DNA of 64,000 bases from Corynebacterium freneyi (GTDB taxonomy: Bacteria; Actinomycetota; Actinomycetes; Mycobacteriales; Mycobacteriaceae). Where the stretch lies: NCBI RefSeq assembly GCF_030408835.1, contig NZ_CP047357.1, positions 682,001 to 746,000 of the forward strand, written 5' to 3'. Below are positions 27,519 through 36,300 of the stretch, piece by piece. Positions within the stretch are counted from its first letter, which is position 1; each line of letters opens with the position of its first letter. The notes under the pieces were generated by a model. The model was not told the DNA's origin, ran no database searches, and saw only the letters and a program-made list of their open reading frames with translations. The position numbers were made by a program, and so were the translations under genes.

Positions 27519-28833
27519 CGGCGAAACGCACGTGAATGACCGGCTCGTCGCGCGACAGCGCCAGTCCCTCCCACGGCAGGGAGATCAGGGCCCGCGCCAG
27601 GTGGTCGCGGCTTTCTTCGAGGGTCGGCAGGCCGTCGCACAGCTCGCCGCCGCGCATCATGGGGATGGTCAGCTCCACCGCGTCGAGCGTGCCGGTGTCG
27701 GGGGCGTCGGCGCCCAGCGGGTACGCGATTTCCTCCACGGCGGTGCCGGACCGGCGGCAGGCGCGGATGGCCGCCTTCGCGCCGCCGTGGCTCCGCTTGT
27801 CGCGGGATCGCTTTGCGACGGGCACCCCGTCGACTTCCACGAGCTTGTAGACCAGACCCGCCGTGGGCGCCCCCGAGCCGGTGACCACCGACGTGCCGAC
27901 GCCGTAGACGTCGACCGGCTCGGCGCGCAGCGCGGCGATGGCGAACTCGTCGAGGTCGGAGGACACGACGATCTGGGTGTTGTGGGCGCCCAGGCCGTCG
28001 AGCTGCTGGCGGACCTGTCGGGCCAGCACGCCCAGGTCGCCGGAGTCGATGCGCACGGCGCCGAGCTCCGGGCCGGCGACCTCGATGGCGGTGGCGACGC
28101 CGACGGTGATGTCGTAGGTGTCCACCAGCAGTGTGGTGTCCAGGCCGAGGGTCTCCACCTGGGCGCGGAAGGCGCCCGCCTCGTCCGGCGTGCCGTCGGC
28201 GTTGGTGTGCAGCAGCGTCCACGAGTGGGCGGAGGTGCCCGACGCCGGGATGCCGTAGCGGGCGGCGGCCTCCAGGTTCGACGTGGCGGTGAATCCGGCC
28301 AGGTAGGAGGCGCGGGCGGCGGTGACGGCGGCGTCCTCGTGGGTGCGGCGCGACCCCATCTCGATGATCGGACGGCCGCCGGCGGCGGTGACCATGCGGG
28401 CCGCGGCCGACGCGACGGCGGAGTCGGAGTTGAGGATCGACAGGATCACCGTCTCCAGGATCACGCATTCGGCGAAGGTGCCGCGCACGGTGAGGATCGG
28501 GGAGGCCGGGAAGTACAGCTCGCCTTCGCGGTAGCCGTCGATGTCGCCGGTGAAGCGGAAGTTGCGCAGGTAATCCACCGTCGCGTCGTCGAGGAAGTCC
28601 AGCGTGGCCAGCTGGTCCTCGGTGAACCGGAACCGCGAGATGGCGTCGAGCACGCGGGCGGTGCCGGCGACGACGCCGTAGCGGCGCTCGTTGGGCAGGC
28701 GGCGCCCGAACACCTCGAAGGCGCATCGTCGGTCGGCGGTGCCGTCGCGAAGCGACGCCTGGAGCATCGTCAGCTCGTACTTGTCCGTCAGCAGGGCGGT
28801 CGAGTCGGTGGTGTGGGGCGTCGGATTCGTCAC
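27511..28833 (-). CDS. pncB: Nicotinate phosphoribosyltransferase
   Basis: This is a 440-residue NAD-salvage enzyme making nicotinate mononucleotide from nicotinate and PRPP. Family stretches visible are [18 protein letters not shown] at the N-terminus, [33 protein letters not shown] (the phosphoribosyl site), [34 protein letters not shown], and [20 protein letters not shown]. The start GTG at 28833 lies 7 nt after TAGACT, as expected for a leaderless gene. The much longer open frame upstream is a shadow of clpS and its neighbour. The gene overlaps dinG by 8 nt. Confidence 0.93.
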   Translation of the reverse strand: MTNPTPHTTDSTALLTDKYELTMLQASLRDGTADRRCAFEVFGRRLPNERRYGVVAGTARVLDAISRFRFTEDQLATLDFLDDATVDYLRNFRFTGDIDGYREGELYFPASPILTVRGTFAECVILETVILSILNSDSAVASAAARMVTAAGGRPIIEMGSRRTHEDAAVTAARASYLAGFTATSNLEAAARYGIPASGTSAHSWTLLHTNADGTPDEAGAFRAQVETLGLDTTLLVDTYDITVGVATAIEVAGPELGAVRIDSGDLGVLARQVRQQLDGLGAHNTQIVVSSDLDEFAIAALRAEPVDVYGVGTSVVTGSGAPTAGLVYKLVEVDGVPVAKRSRDKRSHGGAKAAIRACRRSGTAVEEIAYPLGADAPDTGTLDAVELTIPMMRGGELCDGLPTLEESRDHLARALISLPWEGLALSRDEPVIHVRFAGV

Positions 28834-28908
28834 CTGGCCGAGTCTAGTCGGCGGCGCGGCCGGGGTGGCCCGGTGCACGCGATCGCCGGGGTCGTTATCC
28901 TTGGGCGC

Positions 28909-29202
28909 ATGACCATGCCAGCCGCCACCCCGATGGGCGTCATCGACGCCGAGACCGTGACCGAGTCGAACCGGCCATGGCAGTGCATCGTGTGGGACGA
29001 CCCGGTCAACTCGATGAGTTACGTGACCTACGTGTTCCAGATGCTGTTCGGCATGGATCGCAAGAAGGCCCACGAGCTGATGCTGAAGGTGCACAACGAG
29101 GGCAAGGCCGTCGTGTCGTCGGGTGAGCGCGACAAGGTGGAGTCGGACGTGAAGAAGCTGCACAAGGCGGGCCTGTGGGCCACGATGCAGCAAGCTGATT
29201 AG
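28909..29202 (+). CDS. clpS: ClpS adaptor of the ClpCP protease
   Basis: This 97-residue adaptor delivers N-degron substrates to ClpC/ClpP. The core [21 protein letters not shown] and [20 protein letters not shown] carry the conserved D-D-x-V-N and H residues of the N-end-rule pocket. The ATG at 28909 lies 7 nt after TATCCT with no ribosome site, again a leaderless pattern; an ATG six bases later is possible. It is the first gene of a rightward run that continues to murI. Confidence 0.95.
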   Translation: MTMPAATPMGVIDAETVTESNRPWQCIVWDDPVNSMSYVTYVFQMLFGMDRKKAHELMLKVHNEGKAVVSSGERDKVESDVKKLHKAGLWATMQQAD

Positions 29203-29214
29203 AGGAGAGAACCC

Positions 29215-29766
29215 ATGCGCCCCTGGAAGAGGAAGCGGGGGATGCTGCGAGGCGGCGCCCGGTATGTCACGGTCCTGGAGCCGGCGGAGCGGGCGTTGCT
29301 GGGGGAGCTGTCCGCCACCGTCGCCGATGCGTTGATCGCGCGGGCGCAGTCGGCGCCGAAGGATGAGCTGTCGGAGCTGACGGGCATGCCGTCGGGGCAT
29401 GCGGAGGCGCCGGAGGATCCGCGGTTGGCGCGGCTGCTGCCGGATTTCGCCGCGGAGGGCGACGAGTCGGTGGAGGGCGAGAACCAGCTGATGCGCCAGC
29501 TGCACGAGTCGGACATCGTCAAGGACAAGTTGACGGATCTGCGGTCGATCATCGAGGCGTTGGAGCCGGCGGACAACGGCCACGTGTCGTTGACGGAGGA
29601 GCAGGCGAATCAGTGGATCGCGGCGATCAACAGCCTGCGCCTGTACCTGCATGCGACGTTGGAGGGCCATGACGGTCCGATCGTCAAGGCGGAGGAGACC
29701 GACGCGATGTACCAGTGGCTCAGCTACAACCAGGAGTCGTTGGTGCAGGAGTTGATGCGGGAATGA
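29215..29766 (+). CDS. DUF2017-family protein
   Basis: This is a 183-residue protein 12 bp after clpS, with GAGGAGAG before its ATG. It is mostly helical and acidic, with VLEPAERALLGELSATVADA, DKLTDLRSIIEALEP and LTEEQANQWIAAINSLRLYL, matching the actinobacterial family that always follows clpS (Rv1332 in M. tuberculosis). It has no enzyme motif. A partner role with ClpS or proteolysis is suggested only by its fixed position. It overlaps the following gene by ATGA. Confidence 0.85.
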   Translation: MRPWKRKRGMLRGGARYVTVLEPAERALLGELSATVADALIARAQSAPKDELSELTGMPSGHAEAPEDPRLARLLPDFAAEGDESVEGENQLMRQLHESDIVKDKLTDLRSIIEALEPADNGHVSLTEEQANQWIAAINSLRLYLHATLEGHDGPIVKAEETDAMYQWLSYNQESLVQELMRE

Positions 29767-30926
29767 CGGGCGGCGGTGTCGACGTGGCGTCGGCGTCGTT
29801 CGGGGGTCGCTTGACGACGGGGCCGGCCGCCTCGCCGTCGCGTCTGCCGGGCGTTTCCGTCGGTCACGCGTCCGCCGCGGACACCGGCGTGACGGTGGTG
29901 GCGTGCCCGGAGGGTGCGGTGGCGGCGGTGGACGTGCGGGGCGGTGGCCCGGGGACGCGGGAGACCGATCTGCTGGAGCCGCGCAACACGGTGCGGCAGG
30001 CCCATGCGGTGGTGTTGTCGGGCGGGTCGGCGTTTGGCCTTGCCGCGGCGGACGGGGTGATGAGGGGCCTGGCCGACCGCGGCCACGGGTTCCCCGTCAC
30101 CGACGAGTTTCCAGACGTCCGCGTGCCCATCGTGCCGGCCGCCGTCATCTTCGACCTGCTGCTCGGCCGGCGCGACGTGCCCGATGCGGAGTTGGGGAGG
30201 AAGGCGCTGGATGCTGCCCTGGCCGACGGCGACTCCGGTGACCCCGGCGAGCCCGGCGATGATTCGGGCGTCGAGTCCGGGTGCGTCGGCGCGGGCACGG
30301 GGGCGATGGCCGGTGCGCTCAAGGGCGGCGTCGGCCAGGCGTCGGTGACGCTCGCCGATGGTGCGACGGTGGCCGCCATCGTCGTGGCCAACCCGATGGG
30401 CGCGGTCGCCGGGCCCGACGGGCGGCTGTGGTCGGATCCCGGCCGCGGTGCCATCCCGGATGAAGCGTTGGCCGCACTGGGCGAGAAGTTCGTCGGCCTG
30501 ACGAAGGTGCCGGTGGCCGCCGACGACGGGGCCGGGTCGCTCAACACGACCATCGGCTGCATCGTCACCGACGCGGCATTGACGCAGGACCAGGCGCAGC
30601 GGTTGGCGATGGCCGGCCACGACGGCATGGCCCGCGCCATCCGCCCCGCCCACCTGCCCATGGACGGCGACACCCTGTTCTGCTTGGCGACGGGAACGTT
30701 CAGCAGGGCAGACACGGCGGAGGAGAAGACGCCCGTGGGCCCCGAGACTCTGGCCCTGCTCGCCGCCGCGGCCGCCGACGCCGTCGAGCACGCCATCGTC
30801 GACGCCGTGGTTTCCGCGCGGTCGCGCGCCGGAGTGCCGTCGTTCGGCGACCTCATCGGTGTCTCCGGTATCTCCGGCGTCTCCGATGGTTCCGACGACC
30901 GACCCGAGAGGACCCGACCCCAGTGA
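29763..30926 (+). CDS. P1/DmpA-family self-processing aminopeptidase
   Basis: This is a 387-residue N-terminal-nucleophile hydrolase of the S58/P1 family (Rv1333-like). Typical segments are LPGVSVGHASAADTGVTVV, VRGGGPGTRETDLLEP, AVVLSGGSAFGLAAADGVMR, GCVGAGTGAMAGALKGGVGQ and SLNTTIGCIVTDAALTQDQA. In this family the chain is expected to be cut before the Thr of NTTIG, whose amino group becomes the nucleophile. The ATG overlaps the previous TGA. The natural substrate is unknown. The C-terminus carries a short Gly/Ser-rich extension. Confidence 0.85.
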   Translation: MTGGGVDVASASFGGRLTTGPAASPSRLPGVSVGHASAADTGVTVVACPEGAVAAVDVRGGGPGTRETDLLEPRNTVRQAHAVVLSGGSAFGLAAADGVMRGLADRGHGFPVTDEFPDVRVPIVPAAVIFDLLLGRRDVPDAELGRKALDAALADGDSGDPGEPGDDSGVESGCVGAGTGAMAGALKGGVGQASVTLADGATVAAIVVANPMGAVAGPDGRLWSDPGRGAIPDEALAALGEKFVGLTKVPVAADDGAGSLNTTIGCIVTDAALTQDQAQRLAMAGHDGMARAIRPAHLPMDGDTLFCLATGTFSRADTAEEKTPVGPETLALLAAAAADAVEHAIVDAVVSARSRAGVPSFGDLIGVSGISGVSDGSDDRPERTRPQ

Positions 30927-31573
30927 CCATGCAGCCCGGATCGTGGGAACCGCGGCCCGCCTCCGCACCCGTTAGGCGCCATCCCGGTGCGGTGGCGCCG
31001 AAGACGTCCGACGGCGGTCTCGGCCCGGCGCTGGGCACGGGCATCGCGTTCACCGTCGTGACGTGGGTGACGTTCTTCGTCAACGAGATCTTCTTCCGCG
31101 GCGGCCTCAACGACCTGCTCGGGCTGCGGCCCCTGGACACCCACGGGTTGTGGGGCATCCTCTTCGCGCCGTTCCTCCACCACGACCTGCAGCACCTCAT
31201 GGCCAACTCCGTTCCGGCCGCGCTGTTCGCCGCGCTCATCGCGTTCACGTCGAAACGGCTGTGGTGGCAGGTCACGGCCATCGTCATGGTGGTGTCCGGC
31301 GTGGCCACGTGGTTCATCGGCGGCGTCGGCACCGCACACATCGGCGCATCCGGGCTGGTCTACGGATGGCTGGCGTTCCTCATCGTCCGCGGCTTCTACA
31401 ACCGTTCGCCGGGCCAGATCCTGCTGGGCATGATCCTCGGCTTCGGCTACTCCGGCCTGCTGTGGGGAATGCTGCCCACCGAAGTCGGCGTGAGCTGGCA
31501 AATGCACCTCTTCGGCGCCATCGGCGGCATCATCGCAGCCGCCAAACTCAAGCGCGGAAGGGCGACCCGATGA
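30923..31573 (+). CDS. Rhomboid-family intramembrane serine protease
   Basis: This 216-residue membrane protein has six hydrophobic segments. The catalytic Ser sits in [11 protein letters not shown] (about residue 140) and the His in [11 protein letters not shown] (about 195). [11 protein letters not shown] near residue 90 provides the conserved His/Asn cluster. It should cleave membrane proteins within the bilayer. The GTG at 30923 overlaps the preceding TGA. It corresponds to Rv1337, which also stands just before murI. In M. tuberculosis, mec, cysO and cysM lie between the peptidase and the rhomboid; here they are absent. Confidence 0.88.
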   Translation: MTMQPGSWEPRPASAPVRRHPGAVAPKTSDGGLGPALGTGIAFTVVTWVTFFVNEIFFRGGLNDLLGLRPLDTHGLWGILFAPFLHHDLQHLMANSVPAALFAALIAFTSKRLWWQVTAIVMVVSGVATWFIGGVGTAHIGASGLVYGWLAFLIVRGFYNRSPGQILLGMILGFGYSGLLWGMLPTEVGVSWQMHLFGAIGGIIAAAKLKRGRATR

Positions 31574-31677
31574 GCGTCGCAAAGCACGAACACGCCGAAG
31601 AAGCGGCGACCGCGACGCCAACCGCGACCGCTACGGAAACAACCACCACGACCCGGGCACCGGGGGAGGGCAACGAC

Positions 31678-32505
31678 ATGGACGACGGCCAACTCGAAGT
31701 CGACCGCACCGCGCCGATCGGCGTCTTCGACTCCGGCGTCGGCGGACTCACCGTCGCACGCGCCATCGTCGACCAGCTGCCCCACGAATCCATGATCTAC
31801 GTCGGAGACACCGCCAACGGCCCCTACGGCCCCCTGCGCATCGCCGACGTGCGACGGCACTCCGAAGCCATCGCCGACGACCTCGTCGAGCGCGGCTGCA
31901 AGATGATCGTCATCGCCTGCAACACAGCCTCCGCCGCCTTCCTCCGCGACGCCCGCGAGCGATACCCCATCCCCGTCATCGAAGTGATCCTGCCCGCAGT
32001 GCGCCGCGCGGTCTCCGCCACCCGCAACGGCCGCGTCGGCGTCATCGGCACCACCGCCACCATCCGCTCCCGCGCCTACCAGGACCTCTTCGACGCCGTG
32101 CCCGGCGTCGAGGTCTCCGCCACCGACTGCCCCCGATTCGTCGACTTCGTCGAACGCGGCATCACCTCCGGGAGGCAGATCCTCGGGCTGGCCGAGGGCT
32201 ACCTGGCGCCCCTGCAGGCCGACGGCGTCGACACCCTCGTCCTCGGCTGCACCCACTACCCCCTCCTGTCCGGCATCGTGCAGCTGGCCATGGGCGACGA
32301 CGTCACCCTCGTCTCCTCCGCCGAAGAAACCGCCAAGGACGTGCTGCGGACCCTGACCACGCTCGACCTGCTCGCCGACCCCGCCACCGACCCGCCGCCC
32401 ACCCGCGTCTTCGAATCCACCGGCGACCCCGAGATGTTCCAGAAGCTCGCCACCCGCTTCCTCGGGCCCGCCATCACCGACGTCAACCCCCACATCGGGC
32501 ACTGA
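31678..32505 (+). CDS. murI: Glutamate racemase
   Basis: This is a 275-residue enzyme making D-glutamate for peptidoglycan. The two catalytic cysteines are in [12 protein letters not shown] and [11 protein letters not shown]. The N-terminal [17 protein letters not shown] binds substrate. The start at 31678 has a strong GGGGGAGGG site 7 nt upstream and gives the usual length. An in-frame ATG at 31570, overlapping the rhomboid stop, would add 36 residues rich in Thr/Ala/Glu. That longer form may exist through coupling. The extra stretch contains one copy of the 10-base word (31576). Confidence 0.93.
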   Translation: MDDGQLEVDRTAPIGVFDSGVGGLTVARAIVDQLPHESMIYVGDTANGPYGPLRIADVRRHSEAIADDLVERGCKMIVIACNTASAAFLRDARERYPIPVIEVILPAVRRAVSATRNGRVGVIGTTATIRSRAYQDLFDAVPGVEVSATDCPRFVDFVERGITSGRQILGLAEGYLAPLQADGVDTLVLGCTHYPLLSGIVQLAMGDDVTLVSSAEETAKDVLRTLTTLDLLADPATDPPPTRVFESTGDPEMFQKLATRFLGPAITDVNPHIGH

Positions 32506-32564
32506 AAGCCATGCGACGGCCGCCCGACATGCCCGATGCCCGGTCGACGTGGCATTGTGGGGTT

Positions 32565-33323
32565 ATGAAAGTGACGGTTCTGGGATGCACGGGCAGCATG
32601 TGCGGCCCCGATGCGGCAGCCTCCGGATTTCTCGTCGAATCCGACGATGGGGCGTTCGTCATGGACTTCGGGCCCGGCGTGCTCGGGGAACTGCAGAAAT
32701 ACCGCGACCCCGCCGAGCTGGACATCGTGCTGTCGCACCTGCACGCCGACCACTGCCTGGACATCCCCGGGCTGCTCGTGTGGCGCCGCTTCCACCCGAC
32801 CAAACCGTCCGCCCACCGCAACCTGCTGTGGGGCCCCGCCGACTCCCACGACCGCCTCGGCCACGCATCGGCCGACACCGGCGACGGCTTCGACGACCTC
32901 AGCGACACCTTCGACTTCCGCACCATCGCCGAGCGCGTCCCCTTCGAACTCGCCGGCCTGACCGTCGAGGCGTACCCGATGCTCCACCCCATCGAGGCGT
33001 GGGGCTTCCGCATCACCGGCCCCAACGGCGTCGTCGCCTACACCGGCGACACCGGCTGGACCGACGCGGTCATCGACCTGGCCCGCGACGCCGACGTGTT
33101 CATCTGCGAGGCGACCTGGTGCGGCGACGGCGACGACGCGCCCGCCGACATGCACATGTCCGGCGCCGAAGCCGGCCGCGCCGCGAGGCTGGCGGGGGCG
33201 GGCACGCTCGTGCTCACCCACATCCCGCCCTACGGCGACCCCGACGCCGCGCTGGCCGCCGCCCGCGCCGAATTCGACGGGCCCGTGGAACTCGCCCGCC
33301 CCGGGATGGTCATCGAACCGTAG
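32565..33323 (+). CDS. Metallo-beta-lactamase-fold hydrolase, Rv1339-like
   Basis: This is a 252-residue cytosolic enzyme. Zinc ligands are in LSHLHADHCLDIPGL (H-x-H-x-D-H, about residue 62-75), in the His of YPMLHPIEAWGFRI, in VVAYTGDTGWTD (Asp), and in LTHIPPYGDP (His). The fold is close to RNase Z. Its fixed place between murI and rph matches Rv1339, reported as an atypical class II cyclic-AMP phosphodiesterase, so a role in cAMP breakdown is plausible but inferred. CATTGT lies 6 nt before the ATG, consistent with a leaderless message. Confidence 0.8.
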   Translation: MKVTVLGCTGSMCGPDAAASGFLVESDDGAFVMDFGPGVLGELQKYRDPAELDIVLSHLHADHCLDIPGLLVWRRFHPTKPSAHRNLLWGPADSHDRLGHASADTGDGFDDLSDTFDFRTIAERVPFELAGLTVEAYPMLHPIEAWGFRITGPNGVVAYTGDTGWTDAVIDLARDADVFICEATWCGDGDDAPADMHMSGAEAGRAARLAGAGTLVLTHIPPYGDPDAALAAARAEFDGPVELARPGMVIEP

Positions 33324-33341
33324 GCCGGTACCGTTGGTGCC

Positions 33342-34112
33342 ATGACTTCTGATTTCACCCGCGCCGACGGTCGCGCCGGCGACGAGATGCGCAAGGTTTC
33401 CATCACCCGCGGCTTCACCGACAACCCTGCGGGATCGGTGCTGGTGTGCTTCGGCAACACCCGCGTGATGTGCACCGCCTCCGTGGAACAGTCCGTGCCC
33501 CGCTTCAAGCGCGATTCCGGCGAGGGCTGGCTGACCGCCGAGTACTCGATGCTGCCGGCCGCCACCCACGAGCGCATGCCGCGCGAGTCGATGCGCGGGA
33601 AGGTCAAGGGCCGAACCCACGAGATTTCCCGCCTGGTCGGCCGTGCCCTGCGTGCCGCGGTGGACCTGAGCCAGCTCGGCGAGAACACCATCAACATCGA
33701 CTGCGACGTGCTGCAGGCCGACGGCGGCACCCGCACCGCCGCGATCACCGGCGCCTACGTCGCCTTGGCCGATGCCCTGACGTACCTCCACGCCGCCGGT
33801 GCGGTGCCGGGTGCGCCGCTGAAGGCGCCGGTCGCCGCGGTGTCGGTCGGCGTCATCGACGGCCGGGTGTGCCTGGACCTGCCGTACGAGGAGGACTCCC
33901 GCGCCGACGTCGACCTCAACGTGGTGATGACCGCCGAGGGCAAGTACGTGGAGATCCAGGGCACCGGCGAGGCCGCCACCTTCGACCGCGACGAGCTCGA
34001 TGCGATGCTCGACGTCGCGGGCAAGGGTCTGCGCGAGCTCATCGAGCTGCAGCAGGAGGTTCTGCGGGCCCCGTACCCGGGTGAGCTTCCCGACGGCCGC
34101 GTGGAGGTGTAG
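33342..34112 (+). CDS. rph: Ribonuclease PH
   Basis: This is a 256-residue phosphorolytic 3' exoribonuclease that trims tRNA 3' ends. Conserved stretches include [60 protein letters not shown], the phosphate-binding [10 protein letters not shown], and [20 protein letters not shown]. Length and order of motifs are standard. TACCGT lies 7 nt before the ATG, and there is no ribosome site. It is followed by rdgB, as in M. tuberculosis and C. glutamicum. Confidence 0.96.
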   Translation: MTSDFTRADGRAGDEMRKVSITRGFTDNPAGSVLVCFGNTRVMCTASVEQSVPRFKRDSGEGWLTAEYSMLPAATHERMPRESMRGKVKGRTHEISRLVGRALRAAVDLSQLGENTINIDCDVLQADGGTRTAAITGAYVALADALTYLHAAGAVPGAPLKAPVAAVSVGVIDGRVCLDLPYEEDSRADVDLNVVMTAEGKYVEIQGTGEAATFDRDELDAMLDVAGKGLRELIELQQEVLRAPYPGELPDGRVEV

Positions 34113-34264
34113 CGGCCCTCTTCCCGGAAGCCACCGTGGTTTGGGGGACACGTGCGTGACGTGAACCCGCCATGGTGCAAAACTGGAAGGCGGACGACGC
34201 ACCTGCCGTCGTACCGGCGGCGCCACCCGCCGCCGACCAACCGACCACGGGAAGGGGAAAGGCG

Positions 34265-34969
34265 ATGAAGCTACTGGTCGCCACCCGCAACAGGAAAAAG
34301 CTGGAAGAACTCTCCCGGCTGCTCGAAGGCGCCGGCGTCGAAGGCGTCGAACTGCTGTCGATCGACGACGTCGACCCATACCCGGAACGGCCCGAAGACG
34401 GGCGCACCTTCGAGGACAACGCGCTGATCAAGGCCCACGACGGCGCCGACGCCACCGGCCTTCCCTGCCTCGCCGACGACTCCGGCCTTTCCGTCGACGA
34501 ACTCAACGGCATGCCCGGCGTCCTCTCCGCCCGCTGGTCCGGCGGCCACGGCGACGACGCCGCCAACAACGAACTGCTGCTCGGCCAGCTGCGCGACATC
34601 CCCGAAAACCGCCGCGGCGCGTCCTTCGTGTCCTCCGTCGTGATGGTCGTCCCCGGCGCCGGAGAAGTCGGCGACGGCGTCGCCCCGGACTCCGGCGACG
34701 GCGACCTGGTCCTGTCCTTCCACGGCGAATGGCGCGGCCGAGTCCTCACGGCACCCCGCGGCGACGGCGGCTTCGGCTACGACCCCCTGTTCGTCCCCCG
34801 CGAAGAAGACACCCGCGTCAAGGCGGGCCGCGACCTGGACACCGCCGGCGACCGCCCCCGCACCGCGGCGGAACTGCCGCCGGAGGAAAAGGACGCCATC
34901 AGCCACCGCGGCCGCGCACTGCGCCAGCTCGTCCCCGCGCTCGCCGACCTGGCGAAGTCCCTGCCCTGA
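34265..34969 (+). CDS. rdgB: XTP/dITP pyrophosphatase (house-cleaning)
   Basis: This is a 234-residue enzyme removing ITP/XTP and deaminated dNTPs. The N-terminal LLVATRNRKKLEELSRLL carries the (S/T)xNxxK substrate motif. TFEDNALIKAHDGADATGLP and LADDSGLSVDELNGMPGVLS are the catalytic centre, GFGYDPLFVP the base-binding loop and ISHRGRALRQL the end. It is longer than usual because of inserts around residues 135-150 and 190-205. The ATG at 34265 follows GGGGAAAGG. The 150-bp gap after rph is otherwise featureless. Confidence 0.94.
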   Translation: MKLLVATRNRKKLEELSRLLEGAGVEGVELLSIDDVDPYPERPEDGRTFEDNALIKAHDGADATGLPCLADDSGLSVDELNGMPGVLSARWSGGHGDDAANNELLLGQLRDIPENRRGASFVSSVVMVVPGAGEVGDGVAPDSGDGDLVLSFHGEWRGRVLTAPRGDGGFGYDPLFVPREEDTRVKAGRDLDTAGDRPRTAAELPPEEKDAISHRGRALRQLVPALADLAKSLP

Positions 34970-35031
34970 GACCCTGCTCTGACCCCGGCGGCACCATCCA
35001 CGCCGCCGACGGCACGACCGCGACGAAAAAA

Positions 35032-35071
35032 CCGGCGCCTCGCATGTCCCGAACGGACGATGCGGGGCGCC
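35032..35071 (-). terminator. Terminator between rdgB and the DUF3817 gene
   Basis: A long hairpin, CCGGCGCCTCGCAT against ATGCGGGGCGCCGG, is followed on the minus strand by TTTTTTCG. It ends the leftward pair and probably also rdgB. One copy of the 10-base word (35075) directly abuts it. Confidence 0.75.
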
Positions 35072-35090
35072 GGCGTCGCAAAGCAAAAAG

Positions 35091-35516
35091 CTAGGCCAAA
35101 TCGAACTCGGCCCTGACCTCGTCGCGGCGCTTGCGCTCGACGATGAACGACAGGAACGGCACCACGCCGCCCAACGCCGTGATGATCCACTTGCCCGGCG
35201 TCCACCGCGCCTTCGTGCCCAAGTTGACGATCGCGATGAGAAACGCCATGTAGGCGAAACCGTGGACCTGCGCCACGAAGAAGAACCACGACGGAGCGTC
35301 GTTCTTGTCCTCCAGGATCCCGTACTTGTAGATCATCTCCGCCACCAGCACCAACAGCATCACGCCGGTGATGTAGGCGGTGACGGAAAACGCCGTCAGC
35401 GCGGTCTGCACGCGACGCCGACGATCCGGGTGGATCACGCGGTCGCCCGCGGCCGGGGCGGCGTTCGGCTGCGCCTGGTTCGCGGCGTTGTTCGGGACCT
35501 GATTCGGGTTGGTCAC
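35091..35516 (-). CDS. DUF3817 membrane protein
   Basis: This is a 141-residue protein. After an Asn/Ala/Pro-rich tail (about residues 1-35) come three membrane helices: FSVTAYITGVMLLVLVAEMI, WFFFVAQVHGFAYMAFLIAI and WIITALGGVVPFLSFIVE. The spacing fits the DUF3817 family (Rv1342c), of unknown function. The GTG start at 35516 overlaps the stop of the gene upstream (GTGA), so the two are coupled. Confidence 0.8.
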   Translation of the reverse strand: MTNPNQVPNNAANQAQPNAAPAAGDRVIHPDRRRRVQTALTAFSVTAYITGVMLLVLVAEMIYKYGILEDKNDAPSWFFFVAQVHGFAYMAFLIAIVNLGTKARWTPGKWIITALGGVVPFLSFIVERKRRDEVRAEFDLA

Positions 35517-35881
35517 TGGTTTTCCTCCTCGACGTTCACGCTCGGGCGCGTGGGCAGGAAATCCTCCGGGATCTCCGTCATGTCGCCCTCGCGGACGGTG
35601 ACGCCGGCCTCCTCGTTGCCTTCGAACTTCTCGCGCTCGTACTGCATGTACTTGCGGTACGCCCAAATGAAGAAGATGCCGAACGCCGGCCACTGCAGCG
35701 CATACCCCAGATTCTGGAAGGAACTGGTGGTGTTCCAGCGGCTGAGCTGCCAGTACGCCAACGCAAGCGTCGCGATGACCGCCGCGATCAGGAACACCAG
35801 CTGGATGATGCGCGTGCGCCGCTTGAACGGACCGTGGCCGCCGTCGGCCTCCGGATGGGACTTCTGCCTGGTGGATGACAC
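35513..35881 (-). CDS. LprD-like small membrane protein (Rv1343c-type)
   Basis: This 122-residue protein has one or two membrane helices near residues 25-42 and 60-75. It carries SSFQNLGYALQWPAFGIFFIW and AYRKYMQY, a stretch I associate with Rv1343c/LprD, which occupies the same position. The C-terminal 45 residues are acidic and cytosolic. The GTG at 35881 lies 7 nt after TAGGCT, fitting the leaderless pattern; a GTG at 35887 would add two residues. The function is unknown. Confidence 0.7.
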   Translation of the reverse strand: MSSTRQKSHPEADGGHGPFKRRTRIIQLVFLIAAVIATLALAYWQLSRWNTTSSFQNLGYALQWPAFGIFFIWAYRKYMQYEREKFEGNEEAGVTVREGDMTEIPEDFLPTRPSVNVEEENQ

Positions 35882-35964
35882 GCCCACCAGCCTAACCGGT
35901 TACCATTGACCAAGCCCGTGGACCCCGCGGAAAACCCCCTGGGGGATCGGCCGGGTGCGGGCGG

Positions 35965-36046
35965 GCGCCCGTGGCGGAATTGGCAGACGCGCAGGATTTA
36001 GGTTCCTGTGCCCGAGGGCGTGGGGGTTCAAGTCCCCCCGGGCGCA
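35965..36046 (+). tRNA. tRNA-Leu (TAG)
   Basis: The 82-nt class II tRNA has acceptor GCGCCCG/CGGGCGC, anticodon loop TTTAGGT giving TAG, a long variable arm and T arm GGGGG-TTCAAGT-CCCCC. CCA is not encoded. Confidence 0.95.
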
Positions 36047-36130
36047 CCGATTTTGGGGTCCGGGCCCGGCATCGCGGCCGGGCCCGGGTGGGGGGAGCCG
36101 GGCCGAGAATTACCCGAAGGGTCATTCAAA

Positions 36131-36157
36131 GTTCATATATAAGTCAATCGGGATTCA
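36131..36157 (+). promoter_or_regulatory. Pho-box-like 11-bp direct repeats before pitA
   Basis: GTTCA (36131), AGTCA (36142) and ATTCA (36153, followed by CCCC) recur with an exact 11-bp period. This matches the architecture of actinobacterial PhoP boxes (GTTCA-type direct repeats). A CATATATAAG stretch inside may serve as the -10 region. Confidence 0.45.
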
Positions 36158-36300
36158 CCCCTGCGAGGCACAGTGCCCCGCGGTGACCCTCGCGTCACCG
36201 GCATCCATCCATACGGCGGCCCCGACGGACTGCACCGACCCCCGGACACGGCAATCGCCCGCCCGAGGTCGCCGACCCGGTACGAGGAGTCGGATTTTCC

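Noticed and set aside
27511..29670. pncB read as a 719-residue protein
   Set aside because: The extra N-terminus runs antisense through clpS and the DUF2017 gene; a leaderless start at 28833 gives the family length.
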